Below, one piece after another: positions 53,618 through 63,212 of a stretch of 64,000 nucleotides of DNA. Position 1 is the stretch's first letter. Every line of letters begins with the position of its first letter. The notes under the pieces were generated by a model. The model saw only the letters and a program-made list of their open reading frames with translations, did no database searches and had not been told where the DNA came from. The translations under genes were made by a program, and so were the position numbers. This stretch comes from Paenibacillus silvae (GTDB taxonomy: Bacteria; Bacillota; Bacilli; Paenibacillales; Paenibacillaceae), in the NCBI RefSeq assembly GCF_014639235.1, contig NZ_BMFU01000007.1, positions 243,150 to 307,149 on the forward strand. The letters are read 5' to 3'.

Positions 53618-56173
53618 TTATCGAAGCGGAGACAGCTTCTCCACAAGCTCCGCAGGGTGAAGCTCATAGCCGTTTTCGGTATACGAATCGTAATACACTT
53701 TGCCATTGCGGTAGACCATCAGATCCTCCAGATGGAATCCTCCCATCAGATTCAGCTTCTCTACACCGCTGCTGCGTTCCTCATATACGACACCCAGCTT
53801 GTAGATTCGCGAGGTCTCCTCGGCATGTGCCGCGTAATCCATGAAGGCACTGTGATGATCGCCAAAAAAGTACTTCTCTTCATAGCGATGCTCCTGCGTA
53901 TAGTCAAACACTCTGATGCGAACTACAGCCTGCTCTTCCAGTGTGCGGTACAATCTGCGGAACAGATCATCCCGAGTCAGTACATCCCGATCGCGATAAG
54001 TAATCGTCACATTGGCCCGCTGCAGCAGCTCTTCCTCAAATGGCAGCCGCAGCGGCTCCGCAGAGAGCAGCAGTGCACGGCAAAGATCCATAAGACGATG
54101 CAGCAAGCGGTCACTGCCGATGGCGGCGAGCTGGTTCATATCTCCCATATATCTTTCCTCGAACCATACATCCCGTCCCCGTCTGGCCTCCAGGTCTGCG
54201 ATCAGTTCTTCCGTCACTTTGCCGTAATACTCCATTACGTTCTGACCGATGTATTCATCGGCAGCAGCAATGCTCTCTTCTGCTGCTGCACGCAACGTAC
54301 GCTCCAACGCTTCAAGCGAGACCGTAACCTCGCGGCTGAAGCGGTGCAGCTCTTCCATCTCCGAATCGTAGATACGAAGCAGATGCAACTCATGTTCCAG
54401 CCGTAACAAGTCGACCTTGGGTACGTATACACGCTCCAGCAGACAATCGATCAGATTGCGTACGTTCTGTTTATCACGGAAAAGCGCTCGCTTGATCGGC
54501 TGATCCTCTACCCGCTCCTGCTGCCGCTGCTCCAGCAGCGCACGTGCCGATTCGAGCTGCATTGCCTTGTCCCGAATCAGAGCCAGCAGCGCCTCACGCA
54601 CACTGCCTGGCTCACCGCCGCTCCATGCAGCCCATTGAAAGTAACCCGCCTCAGGGCGCTCCATATGAGACTGCTCGGCCTGACGACGCAGCGACCCGCT
54701 GGAGCTGCGCTCACGAACACGCTCCTGCACCGGACGAACAACGTTATCACGGAAGTAGGCTTCCGCTCCCTCTCCATACAGCGCCTGCTCCGCTTCTCGC
54801 AAGGAGAGCGGCTTGAGTTCTGCAAAGCTGCGATTATGCGTCATAATTCCGCTCATGCCGCTGATCAGATCATCCCCTGGCAGCAGACCTTCCACTTTCC
54901 GCTCCACCGAAGTCGCATCCAACCCGAAAAAGGCCAGCTTCTCCTTCATGCTCCAATCCGGCTCCTGCTGCATTCGGCCGAGCAGATAGCGGTACAGATG
55001 ATATAACACGGTGAGTGCAATCGGTTTGTTCGGCCGCCTGATCTCGGCAAAGCCTGCACTTGCATACCCGTGCTGATCGGAGGTGGTGCGGATATTATTT
55101 TTGAACGATGTATTGTTGTACGTGTTTGCTCCTGTGCTGTTGATCGCTGCCCGAGCTTCATGCCCCTCATCCTGCTTGCGATTCTTCAGCAGACAGATGC
55201 GGCAGATGATCTCCGCATTTTCGATCCAGCCGCCGGGAACACCGGTGCCACGTTCGTTTTTGTCGGACAGCACATACACAAGATCATACAGAGGCGCCGC
55301 GGCATGTGTGACTGGAATCGAAATCCCGTCCTCCGTCACCAGCAGGCTGCCGCTGAACGTATAGTCCAGCGACTGCATGTAATCCAGCTCACGCAGAAAG
55401 GCAAGCCCTGCTGCGCTCGCATATCCGAAGGATTCCACCTGCTCCATCTCGCTGACCAGTACATGCAGATCGGTCTGCACCGATTTGAAGGACTGTGCCA
55501 GAATCGTCTCGGTCAGCTTGGTGATTTCCGGAAGCAGTACATTCAGCGGATCATCTGCCCGGGTGATTACCGTCACATAAATCCGGTCGAAGGATGAATA
55601 AAGACGTCCGTATTCAGCAATACGATTGCTTACCCGCCGCATCGTGCGATTCAGTCCAAAGAGTGCCTCCGCCGACTCATGAAAGCTGCGGTGTACGTCC
55701 TTGCGCAGCGTTTTGGAAGGCCGCTGTGCCTGATAGGACGAGAGCGGAAGGTGGTGGTATGTCACCTGATCATCATTCGGTGCAGTAGAACTGCCACCTG
55801 TCATTTCTTCATATGAAGCATGCTCAGCCGACCTTCGCCCTTCCTTGCGAGATTGCTCCCCGCTTTCTTTTTCCTGCTCTGTGCCGATGTGCACGTAAAC
55901 TACGCCATCCTCGTTGTCCCACTTCAAGCGATTAATCTGCCTTACGGCAGACACCGCAGGTGCGACCAGATCGCCGACAAACAGAAACAGGGCGGGATAA
56001 TGGATGCTGCTGCGTCCATCCCCCAGGCTGCCTTGACGCTCTTGTTCAGCAGCATACCGGGCAGCATACTGCTGCAGCTCTCGCTTCAGGTTCGTCGCGG
56101 TGTACTTGCCAGCATCTGTCCCGGGCGCCGAATTGTTGTAATTTGCGGCTCCCGCATTGGATCGATCATTCAT
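53618..56173 (-). CDS. Tubulin-like fold protein lacking the nucleotide loop (putative pseudo-tubulin)
   Basis: Not matched to a named family. It is an 851-residue soluble protein. Its first 310 residues parallel the tubulin-like protein encoded next to it: ALFLFVGDLVAPAV for ILIIGLGGTGIDAL, VTVITRADDPLNVLLPEI for VFLLTGLSGGTGSGCFLDI, AFLRELDYM for AALKELDYW, and LYDLVYVLSDKNE for PFNLCHLISATNTE. Spacings match within about ten residues, but the Gly-rich nucleotide loops are gone. The rest is helical, with coiled coil around 590-700. ATG 56173 has AAGGTGG 8 bases upstream; a GTG at 56185 lies in that site. Confidence 0.75.
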   Translation of the reverse strand: MNDRSNAGAANYNNSAPGTDAGKYTATNLKRELQQYAARYAAEQERQGSLGDGRSSIHYPALFLFVGDLVAPAVSAVRQINRLKWDNEDGVVYVHIGTEQEKESGEQSRKEGRRSAEHASYEEMTGGSSTAPNDDQVTYHHLPLSSYQAQRPSKTLRKDVHRSFHESAEALFGLNRTMRRVSNRIAEYGRLYSSFDRIYVTVITRADDPLNVLLPEITKLTETILAQSFKSVQTDLHVLVSEMEQVESFGYASAAGLAFLRELDYMQSLDYTFSGSLLVTEDGISIPVTHAAAPLYDLVYVLSDKNERGTGVPGGWIENAEIICRICLLKNRKQDEGHEARAAINSTGANTYNNTSFKNNIRTTSDQHGYASAGFAEIRRPNKPIALTVLYHLYRYLLGRMQQEPDWSMKEKLAFFGLDATSVERKVEGLLPGDDLISGMSGIMTHNRSFAELKPLSLREAEQALYGEGAEAYFRDNVVRPVQERVRERSSSGSLRRQAEQSHMERPEAGYFQWAAWSGGEPGSVREALLALIRDKAMQLESARALLEQRQQERVEDQPIKRALFRDKQNVRNLIDCLLERVYVPKVDLLRLEHELHLLRIYDSEMEELHRFSREVTVSLEALERTLRAAAEESIAAADEYIGQNVMEYYGKVTEELIADLEARRGRDVWFEERYMGDMNQLAAIGSDRLLHRLMDLCRALLLSAEPLRLPFEEELLQRANVTITYRDRDVLTRDDLFRRLYRTLEEQAVVRIRVFDYTQEHRYEEKYFFGDHHSAFMDYAAHAEETSRIYKLGVVYEERSSGVEKLNLMGGFHLEDLMVYRNGKVYYDSYTENGYELHPAELVEKLSPLR

Positions 56174-56186
56174 ACGATCAGCCACC

Positions 56187-59100
56187 TTATTTCAGTCTTC
56201 TGCGAATATCGTTCAGCTTCGACGACATCGTTCTGTAGAACTGATAGATGTCTTCCCCGTTTGCCAGTTCAACCCGCTCGTATTCAAGACGATCACGGGA
56301 TTCCATATACAGCGCGGCCAGATCATCCAGCTTGCTCAGCAGCGGTGTAATATCCTCGGAAGCGGTCAGCTCGTTATCCCGGCGGGAAGCTTTGCGCAGC
56401 AGTGTGCTGCGATCCTTCTCGGATAATGCGCGGAAGCTGCCAAACACTTCATATTCTGCGTAGTTGCGGCTCTTCATCAAGTTAGCAAACGGCTCCCATG
56501 CATCCTCCTCCGCATCACGGTCGTAGACGTACAGCGCACCCTTTTTAACAATCGTGTTAGTATACAACGCTTCGATGAAGCGGTCATACCACTGCTCTTC
56601 GTCCTGGTATTGTGCCAGAATGCCTTCCAGCTCGGCCACTTTGGCGGTGATTGCGTTCATCTTCGCCAGTTCCTCACGTACCCGCGCGATCAGCTGCGGA
56701 GAGCGTACAAGATTCTCTTTGGCCATATCTTCATTAATGCTTCCGAAAATATCTTTTACATCCACACGTGGCAAACCTTCGGATTGCAGCCGCTTCAGTT
56801 CAATGACAGCCCGCTTTACCTCACCAAGGTTTGGTGTGTTTGATGTAAGACGCATATCGTATGCAGCCAGCTTGGCAGACAAGTCAAACGGTTCTGTCGT
56901 TACGATCGCATAGCGGTTGCTCGTATTTTCATCCACCGATTTGGCGATGACGATGCGGTATCCGAGCGCCTGCTCGAATTCACTGCGAACCCTTGCGTTA
57001 TATTGCTTCACGCGGGCATTCTCGTACACATCTCCCCAGGATTTTTCGGGAATCGGAGACGGCAGATAGGTCCAGTTGTTTTTCTCCGTCTGCACGAGAT
57101 GGCGTCCAATGCCCTCTTTGTCCAAAATCGTGCGTTCGTAGCTCTCTTCATAAACCTTGAGCGGTGTATATACGAAGAGCGGCACCCCGTTGCGGGTGTT
57201 CAGCCAGAAGATCCGGTTCCGCACTTCGCTCTCCTTCACAGTAAAGTGCGATTTGCCCACGGCATTGTTCTGGTAGTTGCGAATGCCTTTTAAGATACCC
57301 GGCGCCTGTGCAGGCACGGATACAAATCCCCAGGAAGGGAAATGCAGACTGCCTGTGCTGTTGCTCAGGTTAAATACCGGCACGGCCTCGTCATCCAGCT
57401 TGCCTGCGATGAAACGCTCCACGAATTTTTCAACAGATTCGTCTTTCCCGTATTTGATCACCAGGAAATCCTCCATCGAGCGGGTGATCAGGTCGCCAAA
57501 CTTCTCACTCAGGAAGTCGGAGATCGAGCTGACGATATCAATCTCGTTTTCCTTCACCCACTGGCTCGAATTCTCCAGCAGCTCACGCGAGAAGTCGCGG
57601 ATCAGATCATCCGTATCCCGTTTGTCCAGCAGCCCGTCCACAACGCTCACAATGTCCGGCACACTTACCACGTTCCAGTAATATGTCTTGTTGCCTTTAT
57701 GATCCGTCTGCTCTTCGCCGCGTGTTAACAGATCACCGTTCTTGGCAAAGATCGAGCTAAGTGCATTCAGTGTCTCGGTGAATACGTTATAAATGCGGCT
57801 GTTTTCCTGGTTCAACAGTTCATACAGGTCTTCATAGAATTCAATCATCTGGTCATTGCGTTCCACATCGGCATGCAGCCAGTACTCGTGAATTTTAGCT
57901 TCTATATAAGCATTCTTTTTCTTCTCTTTGGAGACAAAAGCACTCTTCGCATCGCCAAGCTTCTCTTCGGACTGCTCTTGAGCCGCTTCAATATCCCGTG
58001 GAATACGGAAGGCATTCTCGCGCAGCGTTTCGATGTACGACTGAATCATTTTCAGTACACAGAAGCCTTTTTCCGTATAAATCAAACGAGATACATAAAA
58101 TGGTCCCTGTTCAGGATGCAAAAACATACGCCGGATCTGCTCTGTGAATTGACCCGCAATCTCGCCCGGCAGCTGTTTCTTCGCCTTGATGTATTCCTCA
58201 CGGGCACGTGCCAGGAAGTTCTGCTCCAGCTCTGTATCCATGTTGACGACCTGGGATTTCACAACGTTGCCGTACGATAATCGTTCGCTGTTCTGGTAAC
58301 CCGGCAGCGGTTCAGGTACACGGGATTCGAAGGCCTTGACCACACTTTCGAGATCGATGCCCAGCTTGCGCGCAAACTTCTCGGTATCCTCCTGATTCGG
58401 TGCTTTGGAGAACATGGTGCTCATTTTGTCAAACATCCGGTACGCCAGATACGTGGTCATCTCTTCAATCGGCAGTACAGCAGACGAAGCACCGATGATA
58501 TTGTAATCATAGTTGGCCGGGTACACCTTGTTCATCTGTGCGATGTTCGTGCGAATGTTGCTGATATAGTCATGAATGGCAAATTCCTCGCCTGACTGCT
58601 TCTCTTCGCTGGAGATAAAGTTGGTGATATTCTCCGCGGTGACGTTCATGCAGTAGTCGTAGGCGTTCTCCAGCAGTTTGCCCTCTGTATTCGTAGCCGA
58701 GATCAGGTGACACAGGTTAAATGGCGGCAGTGGCGAGTTTACAGTCAAAATATTGCCGTACTTCTGCGTAAACCGCTCACCACGGCTGTCCACGTTCATC
58801 CAGTAATCCAGCTCTTTGAGCGCAGCATAACCGTTCTTGCGAATATATTCGCGTGTGTGCTCGCTCAGGCTTTTGTTGGAGAGATTCACATCCGGTGTGA
58901 ACAAGTAACCGAGCGTATTCACGCGGTCGATACCGGCCGAGCCGTGATCCCGCTCGATGATGCCGCGAACGATATAGGAAATATCGAGGAAGCAACCGCT
59001 GCCTGTACCCCCGGATAGACCGGTGAGCAGGAATACCATCAGTTTTTTGTTCGTACCAACGGATAACGTTTTAATCTTTTTATCAATGGCTTGTACCACT

Positions 59101-59576
59101 TGATTGATCTTTGTAAACAGCAGCAAACGTCCTGCCTGACGCACCCCTGCGGCTCCGTTCATGCCATCTGTAATGCTTAGCTCAGGGGACAGCCAGTCCG
59201 TGATATACGGCTCCAGCACACTGCGATTCTGCAAAAGCCCGCCAATCTCGGCATTGGACAGCAGTACAAATTCGTTGATCGGATCAAGTCCGATACCTCT
59301 GTATTTCTTCGCCCGATCCTGTTCGTTTGTCTCGAACGCCAGAAATTCAACGTTGTCGGGCTTCTCCATCTTTTTCTTGGACACCGGGTCCTGCGGCAGC
59401 TTGAAACGGCGGTTAATCTGGTATTTCAGACGCAGCAACGCGTCAATTCCCGTTCCGCCCAGACCGATAATCAGAATCGGGTTATCAATCGTATCCACTC
59501 TGATTTTCTCACTGACAATTCCTCCGCCCAGTGATACATCCAGCTGTTGAATATGTTCTCTAACAATCGGTTTCAT
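56187..59576 (-). CDS. Tubulin-like GTPase (Tubulin_2 type), 1129 residues
   Basis: Large cytoplasmic protein. The N-terminal 430 residues form a tubulin/FtsZ-like nucleotide domain with a first loop GLGGTG (38-43) and the tubulin signature GLSGGTGSG (186-194), followed by DISYIVRGII. This matches my memory of Pfam Tubulin_2. The remaining 700 residues are mostly helical, with likely coiled coil near 530-600 and 960-1010. It may polymerise with GTP. It lies two bases from the pseudo-tubulin gene, and GGGAGG precedes its ATG. Foldback repeat copy D separates it from the vWA gene upstream. Confidence 0.88.
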   Translation of the reverse strand: MKPIVREHIQQLDVSLGGGIVSEKIRVDTIDNPILIIGLGGTGIDALLRLKYQINRRFKLPQDPVSKKKMEKPDNVEFLAFETNEQDRAKKYRGIGLDPINEFVLLSNAEIGGLLQNRSVLEPYITDWLSPELSITDGMNGAAGVRQAGRLLLFTKINQVVQAIDKKIKTLSVGTNKKLMVFLLTGLSGGTGSGCFLDISYIVRGIIERDHGSAGIDRVNTLGYLFTPDVNLSNKSLSEHTREYIRKNGYAALKELDYWMNVDSRGERFTQKYGNILTVNSPLPPFNLCHLISATNTEGKLLENAYDYCMNVTAENITNFISSEEKQSGEEFAIHDYISNIRTNIAQMNKVYPANYDYNIIGASSAVLPIEEMTTYLAYRMFDKMSTMFSKAPNQEDTEKFARKLGIDLESVVKAFESRVPEPLPGYQNSERLSYGNVVKSQVVNMDTELEQNFLARAREEYIKAKKQLPGEIAGQFTEQIRRMFLHPEQGPFYVSRLIYTEKGFCVLKMIQSYIETLRENAFRIPRDIEAAQEQSEEKLGDAKSAFVSKEKKKNAYIEAKIHEYWLHADVERNDQMIEFYEDLYELLNQENSRIYNVFTETLNALSSIFAKNGDLLTRGEEQTDHKGNKTYYWNVVSVPDIVSVVDGLLDKRDTDDLIRDFSRELLENSSQWVKENEIDIVSSISDFLSEKFGDLITRSMEDFLVIKYGKDESVEKFVERFIAGKLDDEAVPVFNLSNSTGSLHFPSWGFVSVPAQAPGILKGIRNYQNNAVGKSHFTVKESEVRNRIFWLNTRNGVPLFVYTPLKVYEESYERTILDKEGIGRHLVQTEKNNWTYLPSPIPEKSWGDVYENARVKQYNARVRSEFEQALGYRIVIAKSVDENTSNRYAIVTTEPFDLSAKLAAYDMRLTSNTPNLGEVKRAVIELKRLQSEGLPRVDVKDIFGSINEDMAKENLVRSPQLIARVREELAKMNAITAKVAELEGILAQYQDEEQWYDRFIEALYTNTIVKKGALYVYDRDAEEDAWEPFANLMKSRNYAEYEVFGSFRALSEKDRSTLLRKASRRDNELTASEDITPLLSKLDDLAALYMESRDRLEYERVELANGEDIYQFYRTMSSKLNDIRRRLK

Positions 59577-59598
59577 TCCATGTCCTCCCTTATTTAAA

Positions 59599-59829
59599 CC
59601 AGTTAGGCTACAAACTCATTACACTTGCCACTCCGATGACAGAGCAACCTTCCGATCGCTGTTATCCTCGGATTTTTTTGATTTCCTTTTCTAAAGGGAA
59701 AAATCTGAGGAATAGCGTATGCTTCCGTAGCAGCTTTCTTTCAGAAAGCTTTCAGGCGAACGCTCCGCTTCTTCAGGTTTTCTCTGTCCTCTCCGTTCAC
59801 GTGTAAACAATTAGCCCAACTTATACTGG
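59599..59829 (+). repeat. Foldback repeat copy D
   Basis: A 231-bp copy 23 bases upstream of the tubulin-like gene. The ends are AGTTAGGCTA and, on the opposite strand at the right, AGTTGGGCTA, whereas copy B has AGTTGAACTA at both ends: the two sides changed together. The inner CCACTCCGATGACAGA, CGCTGTTATCC, AGCTTTCTTTCAGAAAGCT hairpin and CTGTCCTCTCCGTTCACGTG are conserved. No gene lies in 59577-59898. Confidence 0.9.
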
Positions 59830-59898
59830 TATTCCTTTAAATCAAATCATCCATTTAAAACAAATAATCAATTTAAACCAATATACCTAACAATCAAT

Positions 59899-61692
59899 TT
59901 ACACCAAATATTCGATCAAAATCGTTTTATCCGCCTGTTGCAGCGGGATGCTCAGCCGATCACCGTTCTTCAGTTCAACGCCTGAGCTTGCATCTACTGC
60001 ACGCCCGGATTTCTCCAGCGTACCTCCTGCGGTATTGCGGATAATCAATCGGTCTACATTGCCAGGTGTGAAAATATATTTCTCGGTTTCCTTCAGCTCA
60101 GGGTCAAGCTGCAGCAATTGATGCAGGTGGAATCGGCCCCGGAAGGATGCCAGCTTTTTGTATTGCGGATAAGACTTGTCCCCTGTGTTCTCATCCCGAA
60201 CCTCAACGATAATCTGACCGACAAAACCGCGGTTTTTGCGTTTCAGCCAGCCCATCAGGAACCAGCCTCCTACCGCCACTACGATCAGGGCGATCACGCC
60301 CAGTATGACAGGCACCCAAGGAAACGGCTTGTCATTGGCAGTCGCTGGCGTTGTCGGCTGTGCCTGACTTCCGCCCGTTCCACCTGCGTTAACGATGATC
60401 GGTGCACTTTCACGGTAGAAGCTGTCTTCCTCCGCACGAATAATCAATTCATAGTTATGATTGTCAGGCACCTCAAATGTACCAGTAAAACCGGAGCCTG
60501 TGTTTTTGAGCGGCTGCTGCTCGGTCTTGCCTGTGTCCTTGTCCTGGACAACCAGCGTGGCCTTCATATCCGCATACAGGTCATTATCCTGTAGCGGCTG
60601 TCCACCGTTTTCCAGCCTCGCGGCCAGATCAATCTTGTCGCCTTTCGTATAGGACTTGGTCTTAATTGGGTCCGCAACGAGCTGAAGATCGTAGTTAAAC
60701 AGCAGGTTGATATCAATGCTGTCTTTCGGAGCCCCTTTAACCCGAAGCTTCCAGTCGCCCTCCTGCGGCTTCAGCAGCTTCACAAGAGAATAGCTTTTGG
60801 ACGTGGACAGTTTGGCTTCATTGGAATTCAGATTGATGCTCTTGCCGGATGGATCGGTTAACTGCACCTGTACCGGCTTCGAGGACATGATGGAAATATT
60901 GGCTTCGAGCACGCTGTCGTTTGGTACGTTCACGGTAACTTCCTGATAACTGCCGTTTGCGGTTACAGAGGGCAGCTTCACCACATTGAGCTTGGCATGA
61001 TCGGCAAAGATTTCACTTAAAATCTGCGGCAGATCATCCGGTGTATCGGTAATGAATGACTTGCCTCCTGTTTGCTTGGCAAGGTCTGCAAGTGCATTTT
61101 TGTTCAGCTTGCCGTCCGCGTTCAAGCCAATCGTGTAAACAGGAATGCCTTTGGCCTGCGCATCTTTGACGGCTTTTGCCAGATCAGCATCGGACTGAGC
61201 CTGTGTGCGTCCTTTGCTTTTGTTAAAATCGTTGTTGCCATCGGCCAGCAGCACGATCATCGGTGAATGAGACGGGTCAGCGCCATGGTTCAGGATGTTC
61301 ATGGCCTCCGCAACGCCTACTGAAATATCGGTGTATGGCCCTCGGCCGAGCTGGTCGATGAAGTCCTTCAGATTGCTTTTGTCTGCATCCGACTGAATTT
61401 CCAGCATTGCCTTTTCCCGCTCCACCTGATCGGTGTAAGCAACAATGCCTACTTTATCGCCAACGGTTGGCAGCATATCTATAAACATTTTCATCGCTTC
61501 GTTACTGATCTTGTCGCGATCACTTGTATTCATGGAGTTACTGACATCGGCGACCAGCACCGCGTCAATTCCACTTGTCTGCGTCTGAGCCGCTTCCGCT
61601 TGGGGAAGCAGGGCTGAAGGCAGCAGCAAGGTCAATAATGCCAGCAGAACCAGAGTTCCGCTGAGCCAGCGTATTTTGCGTGTCCGCAGCAT
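59899..61692 (-). CDS. Secreted, membrane-anchored vWA protein with possible FHA-like cytoplasmic domain
   Basis: Protein of 597 residues. A signal peptide (to about AEA, residue 34) leads to a vWA domain with MIDAS D49-x-S51-x-S53 (VADVSNSMN) and the later LLADGNND. Two beta-sandwich regions follow, then a Thr/Pro/Gln linker and a membrane helix (WVPVILGVIALIVVAVGGWF), and a cytoplasmic C-terminal domain of about 110 residues ending RLIIRNTAGGTL ... LKNGDRLSI, which looks FHA-like. It thus could link an outside metal-dependent contact to an inside phosphopeptide-type contact. ATG 61692 has AAGGAG 8 bases upstream. It is the first minus-strand gene of the locus. Confidence 0.87.
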   Translation of the reverse strand: MLRTRKIRWLSGTLVLLALLTLLLPSALLPQAEAAQTQTSGIDAVLVADVSNSMNTSDRDKISNEAMKMFIDMLPTVGDKVGIVAYTDQVEREKAMLEIQSDADKSNLKDFIDQLGRGPYTDISVGVAEAMNILNHGADPSHSPMIVLLADGNNDFNKSKGRTQAQSDADLAKAVKDAQAKGIPVYTIGLNADGKLNKNALADLAKQTGGKSFITDTPDDLPQILSEIFADHAKLNVVKLPSVTANGSYQEVTVNVPNDSVLEANISIMSSKPVQVQLTDPSGKSINLNSNEAKLSTSKSYSLVKLLKPQEGDWKLRVKGAPKDSIDINLLFNYDLQLVADPIKTKSYTKGDKIDLAARLENGGQPLQDNDLYADMKATLVVQDKDTGKTEQQPLKNTGSGFTGTFEVPDNHNYELIIRAEEDSFYRESAPIIVNAGGTGGSQAQPTTPATANDKPFPWVPVILGVIALIVVAVGGWFLMGWLKRKNRGFVGQIIVEVRDENTGDKSYPQYKKLASFRGRFHLHQLLQLDPELKETEKYIFTPGNVDRLIIRNTAGGTLEKSGRAVDASSGVELKNGDRLSIPLQQADKTILIEYLV

Positions 61693-61960
61693 GGGGTGTA
61701 CTCCTTTACGTTTGAGATTAAAATGGGAATAGTTTATTATAGGCGTCAAGCCTTAAAGAAATCTTAACAGTCTTCTAATAAAATCTGAAAAGCACCCCTA
61801 TTCTGAGTTACAGTTTTGTAATGTTTGACAAAAATCGACGATTCTAGGTCTTTTGTTGGAACTAATATTCCAACTATGGAAATATGATATAGTTATTGCC
61901 ACCAAACTGCAATATAACAGCGCTTGGTTTCTCAACTCAAGCCTTGGAAAGGGACGGATT

Positions 61961-62110
61961 ATGGTTACATACGTATGCCTCGCCATATTGTTTCTTTTTG
62001 TCGTTATCAAAATGATCACATTCCAGCTGCATCGCCGGAAGCAGGTTTCCCGTGAAGATACGGACCGCACCCTGTACAACATTCTGAATGGCGGGCGTGA
62101 TGGAGCATGA
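61961..62110 (+). CDS. Small single-span membrane protein
   Basis: Protein of 49 residues: a membrane helix (VTYVCLAILFLFVVIKMI) and a charged tail. The frame is open from 61853, but the ATG at 61961 is preceded by GGAAAGGGACGG. Its last four bases overlap the start of the zinc-ribbon gene (ATGA), which supports it as real. It is divergent from the vWA gene and likely part of the same machine. Upstream, GTTGGAA and TTCCAAC (about 61853-61873) form an inverted repeat. Confidence 0.7.
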   Translation: MVTYVCLAILFLFVVIKMITFQLHRRKQVSREDTDRTLYNILNGGRDGA

Positions 62111-63042
62111 GCACGAAAAAAGTAGTTTCTATCCGGCCATTTAACCGAACGACATATGCCTTCGAAAAGTTGCACGTATGCAAGCGCTGCGGGCAGTATA
62201 CTTGCCTCTGGGAAGATCACTGCACCTCATGCGGGCGCAGAACACTTGTTACCATACAAGAGAAAGCAGGTTCCCAGGTAAAACGCCGCATGGTGCGTGA
62301 TGTTTTGCTGGTTATGCTTATCGGCGCAGCTGCCGTTTATTTCGGTGAGACGCTGGACCAGTCCATGATTGCTGCTACAGTGACGTTGCTGCTGCTCGGC
62401 GGCCTGATCTTCTTGCAGCAGCGTGCCTTCCCGATTGAAAAGCTGCGTCAGATGAAACGGATGCTGCAGCTGGACGAGGAAGGCGTGCGGCAGGGCATCA
62501 ACCGCAACTGGGCCTTGGTTGCCGAAGCCCGCAAAGAGGACGAGGTCCTCGCTTACGAGATGCTGCGCGAGATCGGCTCGCTGGTCAACAATGACCGGAT
62601 TCGGCTGCAGCAGGTGGCGCTGCTGCAATCGTTTGTCCTGCGCAGCGATATGGATCTTCAGCTCCGGCCCCTACTGCTCCAAAACTTCGAGCGGCTGCTT
62701 GCCGAATATATCGGCGAAGTTGCAAGGCTGAAGCCGGAGCTGGTTCGTGAAGACGCGATTCGTTATATCGCGACGTATGAGGTTCACATTTTACAGCTGC
62801 ATAACGGTATTCAGATTCTGACCGCCGTCGCCGCAGCTGCCGTACGCAAAAGCAAATATATTGAACTGTTTCCCAGCCTGATTACCCGCTACGCCCGTTT
62901 TATGCCGAAAGACCGGTTTATGCGACTCTATCACACCATCGAGCGTTATCCAGCCAAAGCACGCGGAGGTCTCGCCGAGTCCGTGGGCCGAGTGTATAAC
63001 GAGAAGTACCGGGATTCGTATGCCGATGTTCAGGTTCGATGA
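62107..63042 (+). CDS. Zinc-ribbon membrane protein of the tubulin-vWA locus
   Basis: Protein of 311 residues, not matched to a named family. A zinc ribbon with C25-x2-C28 and C39-x2-C42 opens the protein, followed by two membrane helices (about 64-80 and 86-104). A long helical cytoplasmic region (110-311) follows, rich in Leu, Arg and Glu (LLQSFVLRSDMDLQLRPLLL in part). It overlaps the small membrane protein gene by four bases and is divergent from the vWA-tubulin operon. A role as membrane scaffold for that operon is inferred from position only. Confidence 0.8.
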   Translation: MSTKKVVSIRPFNRTTYAFEKLHVCKRCGQYTCLWEDHCTSCGRRTLVTIQEKAGSQVKRRMVRDVLLVMLIGAAAVYFGETLDQSMIAATVTLLLLGGLIFLQQRAFPIEKLRQMKRMLQLDEEGVRQGINRNWALVAEARKEDEVLAYEMLREIGSLVNNDRIRLQQVALLQSFVLRSDMDLQLRPLLLQNFERLLAEYIGEVARLKPELVREDAIRYIATYEVHILQLHNGIQILTAVAAAAVRKSKYIELFPSLITRYARFMPKDRFMRLYHTIERYPAKARGGLAESVGRVYNEKYRDSYADVQVR

Positions 63043-63212
63043 GCACAGCCGAGGCTGGCAAAATAGAAGCATACTAGGGATGTAAACGGAAGAGTATTAG
63101 GTCAAACAAGTGAAATAATGCAAAGTTACTCCCTATATATAGACGGCCTATCACTCCGTAGCCCTGCATCCTTATGATTGTTCCACCCTTAATCATATAA
63201 GTTCCAAGCAGA

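Noticed and set aside
32091..59829. Foldback repeats as insertion sequences
   Set aside because: The compact copies are only 190-238 bp and contain no transposase frame; no clear target-site duplications could be seen by eye.
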